DNA of 64,000 nt from Thermoflavifilum sp. (lineage in GTDB: Bacteria; Bacteroidota; Bacteroidia; Chitinophagales; Chitinophagaceae), in assembly GCA_023511875.1 (NCBI GenBank), contig JAIMAQ010000003.1, positions 62,001 to 126,000 on the forward strand. Direction: 5' to 3'. Positions 55,935 to 64,000 of this stretch are shown one piece after another (within the stretch, counting starts at the first letter, position 1; each line of letters starts with the position of its first letter). Made by a program: the position numbers and the translations under genes. The notes under the pieces are model-generated. The model made no database searches. It saw nothing but the letters and a program-made list of their open reading frames with translations, and was not told the DNA's origin.

Positions 55935-56860
55935 TTGCGTGCTTGATCTGTTTTTTGAATCTTTTCCCGAGCTTCTAAATCTTTTAAAACATTATCTAAA
56001 ATGCCGTTGATAAACTGGCCACTTTGCGGAGTACTATAGGCCTTAGCAATATCGATATATTCATTGATCGTCACTTTTGTGGGAATGGTGGGAAAATATA
56101 AAAACTCGCAGATGGCCATGATCATCAATATCATATCAATGGCTGCAATTCTTTCTGGATCCCAGTGTTCTAATCGAGGTGTAATAAGATCCTTACAATA
56201 AGCTCTTTTTTCATAGGCAGTGAAAAGCAGCTCTGCGGCATATTCCCGTTTTTCTTCTGGAATAATCAGGCTAAAATCAATTCCTGTGGGTTTTTGAAAA
56301 AAATTATTGATCAACACGCTCATCATATCGCGATCGTCTGGCCAATGGGTAAACACATCTTCCATGTGCTGATCAAATTCTTCATTTTTCATCATCAACT
56401 CATGGAAGATATAAGCCAGGATCTCTTTTTCTTCACTTTCTTCTCTTTCTGCAGCAATGATGTAAAAACGATATACATCTAATTCGATGAGTTGATGATA
56501 GATTTTTTTTACTAAATCCGTATCGATGAGTGCGTCTACATGAGTTCGCTTGATTTTTTGCTGAAACACGGGATGCTCACGTAGATATTTCACCCATTTG
56601 TTATCGGCAATTTTGGTGTTTACATGAAGATCTTCAGGAGTAGGAAGAAGCTTAGATGCACGGATTTGTGCATCTGTTTTCGCATAATGAGCTACTTCAC
56701 CCAAGAAATACAATAAATAAATATAAATGGCTTCAGATTGATCGAGTTGCTGATCGGTTAACCGACGAGCTGCTTCTTTACTAACTAATTGAGTATCGGC
56801 TGATTCAAGAGCATACAAGATTTGCATGACCTTGACCCGAATATTTCGTCTACTAATCAT
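55931..56860 (-). CDS. nusB: Transcription antitermination factor NusB (long form)
   Basis: RNA-binding factor for rRNA antitermination, 309 residues from MISRRNIRVKVMQILYAL; an extra 22 codons upstream lack similarity. The first ten residues are the N-terminal NusB start, while the main NusB helical domain is at the C-terminus (about 190-300: YAELLFTAYEKRAYCKDLITPRLEHWDPERIAAIDMILMIMAICEFLYFPTIPTKVTINEYIDIAKAYSTPQSGQFINGILDN). Bacteroidota NusB typically has this large insert, so it is not unusual for the group. It is the first gene of the nusB-DUF1573-yajC-coaE operon. Confidence 0.93.
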   Translation of the reverse strand: MISRRNIRVKVMQILYALESADTQLVSKEAARRLTDQQLDQSEAIYIYLLYFLGEVAHYAKTDAQIRASKLLPTPEDLHVNTKIADNKWVKYLREHPVFQQKIKRTHVDALIDTDLVKKIYHQLIELDVYRFYIIAAEREESEEKEILAYIFHELMMKNEEFDQHMEDVFTHWPDDRDMMSVLINNFFQKPTGIDFSLIIPEEKREYAAELLFTAYEKRAYCKDLITPRLEHWDPERIAAIDMILMIMAICEFLYFPTIPTKVTINEYIDIAKAYSTPQSGQFINGILDNVLKDLEAREKIQKTDQARN

Positions 56861-57038
56861 TACTCCGCCTACTATAAGGACGCACAAAGATAATGATCTC
56901 CTACAATGCTGGACAAGAACTCTCACATTTTATCTACGGACAAGCAACCTGACATTGTTGCTGAAAAACTGACAAGGCTAAATCATTTTTATATCCGATA
57001 CATATGGGTTAGCTGCAAAATTGGCTGGACGGCTGAGA

Positions 57039-57054
57039 TGGCATAATTCTCGCT
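57039..57054 (+). promoter_or_regulatory. Sigma-54-like promoter element ahead of groES
   Basis: TGGCATAATTCTCGCT fits TGGCAYR-N4-TTGCW with GG and GC at the right 12-base offset and one mismatch (TCGC for TTGC). The transcript would begin near 57065, 46 bases before groES. No activator-binding site or CIRCE repeat was identified. A visual match only. Confidence 0.3.
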
Positions 57055-57110
57055 AATAACACGGCAAAATGTTTATTCTCTCACCTTTAAATGTAAAAAT
57101 GTTAAACACT

Positions 57111-57398
57111 ATGGCCAACAAGTTAAACATCACACCACTCGCCGACCGGGTGATTGTAAAGCCCGCACCCGCCGAAGAAAAGACGAAGGGGGGTATTATT
57201 ATTCCCGACACAGCTAAAGAAAAACCCCAAAAAGGAACGGTTGTAGCTGCAGGTCCGGGCAAAAAAGATGAACCTACAACAGTGAAACCCGGCGATACTG
57301 TTTTGTACGGCAAATATGCAGGCACGGAAATCAGTTTTGATGGTGAAGATTATCTGATCATGCGCGAGTCAGATATTCTAGCTATTGTGCCTGAATAA
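57111..57398 (+). CDS. groES: Co-chaperonin GroES
   Basis: Lid of the GroEL chamber. The start [28 protein letters not shown] gives 95 residues, the normal length; an extra 14 codons upstream are not family-like. The mobile loop [24 protein letters not shown] and the C-terminal strand [14 protein letters not shown] are standard. The groEL gene follows 52 bases downstream in the same operon. Confidence 0.97.
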   Translation: MANKLNITPLADRVIVKPAPAEEKTKGGIIIPDTAKEKPQKGTVVAAGPGKKDEPTTVKPGDTVLYGKYAGTEISFDGEDYLIMRESDILAIVPE

Positions 57399-57450
57399 GT
57401 GCTGATGTTTTAAATCATACATTGTTCAATCCACTAAAAATTCAAACACT

Positions 57451-59085
57451 ATGGCAAAACAACTGTTCTTCGACGTAGAAGCACGCAACAAAATGAAAAA
57501 GGGTATCGATACCCTGGCCAATGCCGTGAAAGTTACCCTTGGACCTAAAGGTAGGAATGTAGTTCTCGAAAAAAAGTATGGCGCTCCAGCTGTGACTAAA
57601 GACGGTGTTACCGTAGCTAAAGAAATCGAACTAGAAGATCCGATCGAAAACATGGGCGCCCAAATGGTTAAGGAAGTAGCCTCTAAAACTTCTGATATTG
57701 CTGGTGACGGTACTACCACAGCAACTGTGCTGGCTCAGGCGCTGATTACCGAAGGTATGAAAGTAGTTGCCGCCGGTGCCAACCCCATGGATGTGAAAAG
57801 AGGTATCGACAAAGCCGTAAAGGCCGTGGTTGATCACCTCAAAAAACAATCTGAAAAAATCGGTAGCGATAGCAAAAAAATCGAACAAGTAGCTACCATA
57901 TCGGCTAATAACGATGCTGCCATTGGCGCCCTGATTGCCGAGGCTATGCAAAAAGTGAGCAAAGATGGGGTGATTACCGTGGAAGAAGCCAAGGGTACCG
58001 ACACCTATGTAGATGTCGTAGAAGGGATGCAATTTGATCGCGGATATCTCTCCCCCTACTTCGTGACCAACAGCGAAAAAATGGAAGCTTCCCTGGAAAA
58101 TCCCTACATCTTGATCCACGATAAGAAGATCAGCACCATGAAGGATATCTTGCATATCCTCGAAAAAATCGCTCAGCAAGGCGCTCCATTGCTGATCATC
58201 GCCGAAGATGTAGAGGGAGAAGCACTCGCTACATTGGTGGTCAACAAACTCCGTGGCACCTTGAAAGTTTGCGCTGTAAAAGCTCCAGGCTTTGGTGATC
58301 GGCGTAAGGAAATGTTACAAGATATAGCTATCCTCACCGGTGGAGTGGTGATAAGCGAAGAACAAGGTTATAAGCTCGAAAATGCCGATTTAACTTATTT
58401 GGGTCGTGCTGAATCTGTTACTGTCGATAAAGACAATACCACAATTGTAGGTGGAAAAGGAAAGAAAAGCGATATCCAGGCTCGCATCAACCAAATCAAG
58501 GTACAAATCGAAACCACCACTTCCGACTATGATAAAGAAAAGCTACAAGAACGCCTGGCTAAGTTGAGTGGCGGTGTGGCTGTATTGTATGTAGGCGCAG
58601 CTACCGAGGTCGAAATGAAAGAGAAAAAAGACCGTGTTGATGATGCTTTGCATGCTACACGTGCCGCAGTTGAAGAAGGTATCGTTCCAGGTGGTGGAGT
58701 AGCTTATATCCGTTCCCTCGAAGCCTTAGAAAAATTACAAGGCGATAATGAAGATGAAACTACTGGCATCAACATCGTAAAACGTGCTCTCGAAGAACCC
58801 TTGCGCCAGATCGCTGATAATGCTGGCTGGGAAGGCTCGATAGTGGTACAAAAGGTGAAAGAAGGCCAGGGCGATTACGGTTTCAACGCACGCACCGAAG
58901 TGTTCGAAAAACTGTTGTCGGCTGGTGTGATCGATCCCACCAAGGTAAGCCGTATCGCACTGGAGAATGCCGCTTCTATTGCCGGTATGTTGCTCACTAC
59001 CGAATGCGTAGTGGCCGACAAACCCGAGCCCAAGCAAAATACGCCTGCTCCAGCTGGCGGAATGGGTGGTGGTATGGACTATTAA
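57451..59085 (+). CDS. groEL: Chaperonin GroEL
   Basis: 60-kDa chaperonin of 544 residues. ATP-site [44 protein letters not shown] near 50-95, apical domain with the hydrophobic binding face about 190-375, and the C-terminal Gly-Met tail GGMGGGMDY. Codon use is strongly biased to the preferred set of the genome, as expected for a highly expressed protein. Co-transcribed with groES; a strong terminator follows. Confidence 0.98.
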   Translation: MAKQLFFDVEARNKMKKGIDTLANAVKVTLGPKGRNVVLEKKYGAPAVTKDGVTVAKEIELEDPIENMGAQMVKEVASKTSDIAGDGTTTATVLAQALITEGMKVVAAGANPMDVKRGIDKAVKAVVDHLKKQSEKIGSDSKKIEQVATISANNDAAIGALIAEAMQKVSKDGVITVEEAKGTDTYVDVVEGMQFDRGYLSPYFVTNSEKMEASLENPYILIHDKKISTMKDILHILEKIAQQGAPLLIIAEDVEGEALATLVVNKLRGTLKVCAVKAPGFGDRRKEMLQDIAILTGGVVISEEQGYKLENADLTYLGRAESVTVDKDNTTIVGGKGKKSDIQARINQIKVQIETTTSDYDKEKLQERLAKLSGGVAVLYVGAATEVEMKEKKDRVDDALHATRAAVEEGIVPGGGVAYIRSLEALEKLQGDNEDETTGINIVKRALEEPLRQIADNAGWEGSIVVQKVKEGQGDYGFNARTEVFEKLLSAGVIDPTKVSRIALENAASIAGMLLTTECVVADKPEPKQNTPAPAGGMGGGMDY

Positions 59086-59110
59086 TCTGCAGCAATCTTA
59101 CACACGCTTC

Positions 59111-59146
59111 AAACCGCTTCGTTCAAAAACGAAGCGGTTTTTTTTA
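59111..59146 (+). terminator. Rho-independent terminator after groEL
   Basis: Perfect 12-bp stem AACCGCTTCGTT (59112-59123) / AACGAAGCGGTT (59128-59139), four-base loop, eight T. Confidence 0.95.
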
Positions 59147-59294
59147 TTGATCTCCATCGTTTCCGCTTCCTGCTCCAGCTCACACACGATCATTGAGCTA
59201 CCTCTTACCAGCAATTTGACAAAAACAATAGGCTTAATGTATTTTTTACGCAAACTTTCTTTTTATTTGCCGTATATTGGTTGAAAATTTAGGT

Positions 59295-60656
59295 ATGTCT
59301 GTGCCCACTACCCGCCATAAGTTGCGATTCTGGCAAATTTGGAATATGAGCATTGGTTTTTTCGGAATTCAAATTGGCTTTGCCCTACAAAATGCCAATG
59401 CTAGCCGTATTTTCCAGACTTTAGGGGCTTCCATTGATCATATTCCGATTCTGTGGATTGCCGCTCCCGTAACTGGACTCATCGTGCAACCCATCGTGGG
59501 TTACATAAGTGATCGTACCTGGCATCCATTCTGGGGTAGGCGAAGGCCTTATTTTTTTGTGGGCTCTCTACTTGCCACTTTGGCGCTGTTTTTAATGCCC
59601 AATAGTAGCGCTGTTTGGCAAGCAGCTCTTGTGCTCTGGCTAATGGATGCTTCTATCAATATCACTATGGAGCCCTTTCGCGCTTTTGTGGGCGATCAGC
59701 TTCCTTCTTCCCAACGCACTTTGGGTTTTGCCATGCAAACATTTTTTATTGGATTAGGTGCGGTCTTGGGTTCGCAATTTCCTTATCTGATGACCCATGT
59801 AGTACACGTCAGCAATGCTGTGCATCATGGCATACCGCTCTCGGTGAAATATGCTTTTTACCTGGGAGGGATTTGTTTTTTTACAGCGGTGTGCTGGACA
59901 GTTTTTAGTACGCGAGAATACCCACCAGCCGATATGGCCAAATGGAAGGCCCAAAAACAAGCAACAAGCGGTTTATGGGCATCATTGCGAGAAATTGGAA
60001 AAAGTATTTTATATATGCCGCGTACCATGGCCCAATTGGCCGTGGTACAATTTTTTACCTGGATTGCATTTTTTGCCTTATGGATATATACCACTGCAGC
60101 CGTAGCACAGCAAGTATTTCACACCACCGATGCACAATCACAAGCTTTTCAAGATGCGGGCGATTGGGTAGGAATTTTATTTTCTGTATACAATGGGGTA
60201 TCAGCGCTCATGGCTTTTCTATTACCGGTTATTGCACATTATCTTCGGCGTACACACACGCACCTGATCTCTTTATTCATAGGTAGCATTGGTCTCATCA
60301 GTATTTATTTTATTCATCAACAATGGCTATTGATTGTGCCCATGATTGCTATTGGCTTGGCTTGGGCTTCCACACTTACCATGCCTTATGCAATTCTGGC
60401 GGGAGCATTGCCTCCAGAAAAAATGGGCTTTTATATGGGTGTATTTAATTTTTTCATCGTGATTCCTCAAATCATTGCTGCCATGCTGTTGGGCTTTATT
60501 ATCCGATTTTTTTTCGATAACAACAGCATATATGCCATGATTATTGGGGGAACGAGTATGGCCATCGCCGCATTGATGAATCTTTGGGTGCATGATCAAG
60601 ACGACGAGCGCGCGAGTCGAAGATTGGCTGTGACTGCTAAAACAGAAACCATATAA
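59295..60656 (+). CDS. MFS sugar transporter (maltose/oligosaccharide type)
   Basis: A 453-residue inner-membrane transporter from the chosen ATG (MSVPTTRHKLRFWQ); an in-frame TTG 18 bases upstream is less likely. It has about 12 hydrophobic segments. The loop GYISDRTWHPFWGRRRPYFFVG and the segment NITMEPFRAFVGDQLP are marks of the SLC45-like/sucrose-maltose transporter group. The position one base before the GH13 gene and upstream of pgmB and GH65 suggests maltose or maltodextrin uptake. Substrate remains an inference from context. Confidence 0.9.
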   Translation: MSVPTTRHKLRFWQIWNMSIGFFGIQIGFALQNANASRIFQTLGASIDHIPILWIAAPVTGLIVQPIVGYISDRTWHPFWGRRRPYFFVGSLLATLALFLMPNSSAVWQAALVLWLMDASINITMEPFRAFVGDQLPSSQRTLGFAMQTFFIGLGAVLGSQFPYLMTHVVHVSNAVHHGIPLSVKYAFYLGGICFFTAVCWTVFSTREYPPADMAKWKAQKQATSGLWASLREIGKSILYMPRTMAQLAVVQFFTWIAFFALWIYTTAAVAQQVFHTTDAQSQAFQDAGDWVGILFSVYNGVSALMAFLLPVIAHYLRRTHTHLISLFIGSIGLISIYFIHQQWLLIVPMIAIGLAWASTLTMPYAILAGALPPEKMGFYMGVFNFFIVIPQIIAAMLLGFIIRFFFDNNSIYAMIIGGTSMAIAALMNLWVHDQDDERASRRLAVTAKTETI

Positions 60657-60657
60657 C

Positions 60658-62547
60658 ATGAAAAAACTCATTGCACTTTTATCAGTAAGTTCTGGATTGC
60701 AACTGCTTCATGCTCCTGTTATCAAAGCACAATCCACATTCGACCATGTATGTCCCAGTTTTTGGTGGACCCACATGAAATGGTCGCCCTTACAGATTTT
60801 ATTTCATGCCGATATGGATTTGCATGATGCACAAGTAACTACAGATTATCCAGGGGTAAAAATTTTGCAAGTGCATCATGTGGAAAATCCGCACTATGTA
60901 TTTGTAGATGTACAGATTAGTCCAAAAGCATCCCCTGGCCAGATCCCTCTGAAGTTTCGTGTAGGAGAAAAACAATTCACCTATTTGTATCCGCTTTATG
61001 CAAGACATGCAGGTGATGGTCAAACGCGTGCGATGGGTATAAACTCAAGCGATTTTATTTATTTGCTGATGCCCGATCGCTTTGCAAATGGCGATACAAC
61101 AAACGATCGCATTCCCAATATGCTCGACCAAAGTCTAAATAGAGACTCACTTACTACTCGCCATGGAGGCGATTTACAAGGCGTGATTGATCATTTAGAA
61201 TATTTGAAATCATTGGGCGTCACGGCTATCTGGATGACGCCTGTGATTGAAAACAATGAAGCACATGCATCTTATCACGGATATGCATTTACAGATCATT
61301 ATCGAGTAGATCCCCGATTGGGTAGCAATGCCCTGTATGTGAAATTGGTGAAACAAGCACATGCCTTGCATATGAAAGTTGTTCAAGATATTGTACTCAA
61401 TCATGTCGGTGAACAACATTGGTTTGTGCGCGACTTACCCATGAAAAACTGGCTAAATGAATGGCCAAAATATACCAATACCTCGTATCGGGAATCTCCT
61501 TTGTTTGACCCATATGCTGCAAAGAGTGATCAAAAGCAAATGAGCAATGGCTGGTTTACGCCATTTATGCCCGATCTTAATCAACAAAATCCTTATGTAG
61601 CCAATTATCTGATTCAAAATGCCATTTGGTGGGTGGAATATGCAGGCATTGATGCTTTTCGGATCGATACGTATATCTATTGCGATTTACATTTCATGAA
61701 TCGCTTTAACGAAGCTCTGCTTCGCGAGTTTCCTCATTTACATCTTTTCGGCGAAACGTGGGTACATGGCGTATTACCTCAGGCATATTTTACGCGAAAT
61801 CATTTAGACATCCCCTTTAAATCAAATCTACCAGGTGTTTGTGATTTCCAATGGTGCTTTGCTGTTCAAGATGCATTGACAGAGAAGAATGGTTGGACAA
61901 CAGGCATTGTAAAGCCTTATTTAACAATAGCCCAAGATTTCGTATATCAGGATCCTATGAAAAACGTAATCTTTCTCGATAACCACGATATGAGCCGCAT
62001 CTTTTCGGTGGTGGGTCAAGATCTCAACAAGTTTAAATCGGCTTTTACACTCCTTCTCACTTCTAGAGGCATTCCGCAGATGTATTATGGTGATGAGATA
62101 TTGATGAAAGGCATATCGGCGCCAGATGGACTGGTGCGTAAAGATTTTCCAGGAGGATGGCTCAATGATTCCCTAAATAAATTCACCGAAGCGGGAAGAA
62201 GCGATACGGAAAATATAGCTTTTCATTTCATTCAAAACCTTGCACATTTCCGACTACATAGCGACGCATTACAACAAGGCAAACTCATGCAATATGTTCC
62301 CGAAAATAATGTATATGTGTATTTCAGATATACCAACCAAGAAACAGTAATGATTGCCATCAATGGAAATGATAATGACGTAACAGTTTCTACCAGCCGT
62401 TTTGCCGAACGTCTGAAAGAATATACCCAAGCATTAGACGTATTACATCATCAAACCATAAACGATATTTCACATTTTACATTAGCACCTCATGCGCCAT
62501 TGGTTTGGCAATTTACACGCGATCAAACATCTTCAAAACAACCATAA
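60658..62547 (+). CDS. GH13 alpha-amylase family enzyme (cyclomaltodextrinase/neopullulanase type), exported
   Basis: A 629-residue enzyme with a signal peptide ending near VIKAQ (residue 24). The N-terminal beta domain (about 28-125) resembles the cyclomaltodextrinase N-domain. The GH13 barrel follows with DIVLNHVG (region I), GIDAFRIDTY (nucleophile Asp337), LFGETWV (acid/base Glu366) and FLDNHDMSR (Asp444), all catalytic residues present. It lies one base after the transporter stop, so translation is coupled. Likely works in the periplasm on maltodextrins that the MFS protein then imports. Confidence 0.93.
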   Translation: MKKLIALLSVSSGLQLLHAPVIKAQSTFDHVCPSFWWTHMKWSPLQILFHADMDLHDAQVTTDYPGVKILQVHHVENPHYVFVDVQISPKASPGQIPLKFRVGEKQFTYLYPLYARHAGDGQTRAMGINSSDFIYLLMPDRFANGDTTNDRIPNMLDQSLNRDSLTTRHGGDLQGVIDHLEYLKSLGVTAIWMTPVIENNEAHASYHGYAFTDHYRVDPRLGSNALYVKLVKQAHALHMKVVQDIVLNHVGEQHWFVRDLPMKNWLNEWPKYTNTSYRESPLFDPYAAKSDQKQMSNGWFTPFMPDLNQQNPYVANYLIQNAIWWVEYAGIDAFRIDTYIYCDLHFMNRFNEALLREFPHLHLFGETWVHGVLPQAYFTRNHLDIPFKSNLPGVCDFQWCFAVQDALTEKNGWTTGIVKPYLTIAQDFVYQDPMKNVIFLDNHDMSRIFSVVGQDLNKFKSAFTLLLTSRGIPQMYYGDEILMKGISAPDGLVRKDFPGGWLNDSLNKFTEAGRSDTENIAFHFIQNLAHFRLHSDALQQGKLMQYVPENNVYVYFRYTNQETVMIAINGNDNDVTVSTSRFAERLKEYTQALDVLHHQTINDISHFTLAPHAPLVWQFTRDQTSSKQP

Positions 62548-62550
62548 CTC

Positions 62551-63231
62551 ATGCAAACCAACTCAATCCTGGCTTGTATTTTTGATTTAGATGGCGTATT
62601 GGTCAACACAGCCCATTATCATTACTTGTCGTGGAAACAGCTTACTTCAACATGGGGCGTACCCTTTACGGAGCAAGATAATGAACAACTAAAAGGCCTT
62701 AGTCGGGAAGATTCCTTAGCGAAACTGCTGCTCATCACAGGAAAAACTTTAACAGCTGAAGAGCGTGAGCAAACCTTATTGGAAAAAAATAATTTGTTCA
62801 GAAAATATTTAGAACAAATGACACCAGAAGATGTGTTGCCTGGTGTACGATCATTATTATCTGCACTTAAAAAAGCTCAAATTCGTTTGGCTGTAGCGTC
62901 GTCCAGCAAGAATGCACAAACTGTTTTACAACAAACCGAATTACTCTCCTGGTTTGATGCGGTAGTAGATGGCAACCAGATCCAATATGCAAAGCCCAAT
63001 CCAGAAGTATTTTTATTGGCAGCAAAAAAGCTCAATGTATTACCCAGTGAGTCAATAGTATTTGAAGACGCACAAGCAGGTATAGAAGCCGCTCTTGCTG
63101 GAGGTTTCTATTGTATAGGAGTGGGCGATGCTCAACTATTGCATCAAGCACATATTACCGTGCCCAATTTAGAAAATATCGTTCCACAGGAGCTTTTCAC
63201 ACAACTGCTTCACATACCCACGAAAGGATAA
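62551..63231 (+). CDS. pgmB: Beta-phosphoglucomutase
   Basis: HAD-family mutase of 226 residues that converts beta-glucose 1-phosphate to glucose 6-phosphate. Nucleophile and acid are Asp12 and Asp14 in CIFDLDGVLVNT, cap-domain start HYHYLSWKQL, core LSREDSLAKLL, KPNPEVFLLAAKKL, and the metal site FEDAQAGIEAAL. Beta-phosphoglucomutase is the partner of inverting GH65 phosphorylases, and a GH65 gene follows by one base. The start is 3 bases after the GH13 stop. Confidence 0.93.
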   Translation: MQTNSILACIFDLDGVLVNTAHYHYLSWKQLTSTWGVPFTEQDNEQLKGLSREDSLAKLLLITGKTLTAEEREQTLLEKNNLFRKYLEQMTPEDVLPGVRSLLSALKKAQIRLAVASSSKNAQTVLQQTELLSWFDAVVDGNQIQYAKPNPEVFLLAAKKLNVLPSESIVFEDAQAGIEAALAGGFYCIGVGDAQLLHQAHITVPNLENIVPQELFTQLLHIPTKG

Positions 63232-63232
63232 A

Positions 63233-64000
63233 ATGATTTGGTTTATGGAAACTTTTATTACGGCTGATCCATGGAAGATTATTCAGGAAGAATTTGATCC
63301 CGCTAAACAATTAATTGCAGAAAGCCTATTTAGCATTGGCAATGGCCATATGGGGCAACGTGGAAATTTTGAAGAAAAATATTCTGGCCCTTCTTTGCAG
63401 GGACATTATATTGGTGGAGTATACTACCCCGATCGTACACGCGTGGGTTGGTGGAAAAATGGCTATCCTGAATATTTTGCAAAAGTGTTAAATGCACCCG
63501 CATGGATTCAAATCTTTTTGCAAATCGATGGGGAAGAGGTGGATTTGTTTCGAGTTAAACATATCCATGCTTTTCGGAGAGAACTCAATATGCAAGAAGG
63601 GTATTTGAAACGTACTTGCATTATTGAATGCATAAATGGAAAACAATTACATATTGCGAGTACGCGATTCTGTAGCATGACTAAGCACGAAGCAGGTTTA
63701 ATCCGCTATGAAATTACACCATTGAATTTTTCAGGAACCATTGATTTGCAATTTCCTGTAGATGCCAATGTACAGAACGCCGATGCCAATTATCAAGAAA
63801 AATTTTGGGAGCATATACACAGCGAAGCCATCATACCTTGTACTCCTCAACAGCCGAGCTATGCATGGGTAGTGGCCCGAACAAAGAAATCGCATTTCAC
63901 AGTGAGTACCGCAATTCATCCACGTATCTGGCACAATCAAAATCTCTTGCCTATAGCTTTTCGGAAAAAAGTGCGTGAAAAATATGCCTCTTTGGAAACA
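63233..64000 (+). CDS. Glycoside hydrolase family 65 phosphorylase (3' end outside window)
   Basis: The first 256 codons of a GH65 enzyme, open at the right edge. The start is ATG at 63233 (an alternative METFIT start is 63245), one base after the pgmB stop. Visible family blocks: ADPWKIIQEEFDPAKQLIAESLFSIGNGHMGQRGNFEEKYS and the segment LQGHYIGGVYYPDRTRVGWWKNGYPEYF, typical of the N-terminal super-sandwich domain. The catalytic Glu is beyond the edge. With pgmB it suggests maltose, trehalose or kojibiose phosphorolysis to beta-glucose 1-phosphate; which disaccharide cannot be read here. Confidence 0.92.
   Translation, partial: MIWFMETFITADPWKIIQEEFDPAKQLIAESLFSIGNGHMGQRGNFEEKYSGPSLQGHYIGGVYYPDRTRVGWWKNGYPEYFAKVLNAPAWIQIFLQIDGEEVDLFRVKHIHAFRRELNMQEGYLKRTCIIECINGKQLHIASTRFCSMTKHEAGLIRYEITPLNFSGTIDLQFPVDANVQNADANYQEKFWEHIHSEAIIPCTPQQPSYAWVVARTKKSHFTVSTAIHPRIWHNQNLLPIAFRKKVREKYASLET

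Noticed and set aside
57000-57110. CIRCE (HrcA) operator ahead of groES
   Set aside because: No TTAGCACTC-N9-GAGTGCTAA-like inverted repeat is present in the leader.
1-64000. CRISPR array, tRNA or rRNA genes, insertion sequences
   Set aside because: No regularly spaced direct repeats, cloverleaf-type sequence, terminal inverted repeats or transposase motifs were seen by eye; weak or diverged copies could be missed.

Overview
The window is about 64 kb of chromosome from a Bacteroidota bacterium, most likely family Chitinophagaceae. Evidence: a SusC/SusD pair driven by a FecR anti-sigma factor, Bacteroidota-restricted families (DUF3822, BshC, a long NusB), TAnnTTTG -7 promoter boxes ahead of several housekeeping genes, mostly absent Shine-Dalgarno sequences, and an EF-P tip loop that I recall from Chitinophagaceae. 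Genus cannot be fixed from the sequence. No tRNA, rRNA, CRISPR array, transposase or phage gene was seen.

Layout. 1-11 kb: rimO (cut by the left edge), bshC, a secreted GH2 enzyme, a Cys-rich small protein, a UbiD decarboxylase, lipoamide dehydrogenase, then queG with a membrane-anchored partner on the minus strand. 11-21 kb: clpB, a free-standing small ORF with its own hairpin terminator, a DUF3606 protein, a GH28 pectinase-type enzyme with an atypical thioredoxin, an M1 peptidase and lepA. 21-33 kb: a glycan-utilisation locus made of an ECF sigma factor (divergent), FecR, an STN-bearing SusC, SusD, a 1186-residue fusion of a GMC oxidoreductase with a second flavoprotein, and a GHL10-type lipoprotein. 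Its 3' part uses AGA/AGG arginine codons far more than its neighbours.

33-38 kb: a minus-strand operon that appears to encode the four GDP-D-glycero-alpha-D-manno-heptose enzymes (GmhA, HddA, GmhB, HddC) plus a GT4 glycosyltransferase and a secreted protein of unknown function. 38-41 kb: a TonB-dependent receptor behind a clear TPP riboswitch and a canonical Bacteroidota promoter, so probably a thiamine transporter. 41-48 kb: folB-TPR-DUF3822-rsmD-coaD facing efp-accB-accC, then a thiol-disulfide protein and mdh. 48-53 kb: a GT9 heptosyltransferase-like, MFS and DedA operon on the minus strand, then a secreted sorbosone-dehydrogenase-like protein and hsp20. 53-57 kb: rhamnose mutarotase, a small membrane protein, and the nusB-DUF1573-yajC-coaE operon. 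57-64 kb: groES-groEL, then a maltodextrin operon (MFS transporter, GH13, beta-phosphoglucomutase, GH65 cut by the right edge).

The most unusual items are the in-frame fusion of two flavoproteins through an internal signal peptide (28051-31611), a possible RNA thermometer over the unusually strong ribosome binding site of hsp20, and the small independently transcribed ORF near 14.1 kb. Everything was read by eye; no database search was run.
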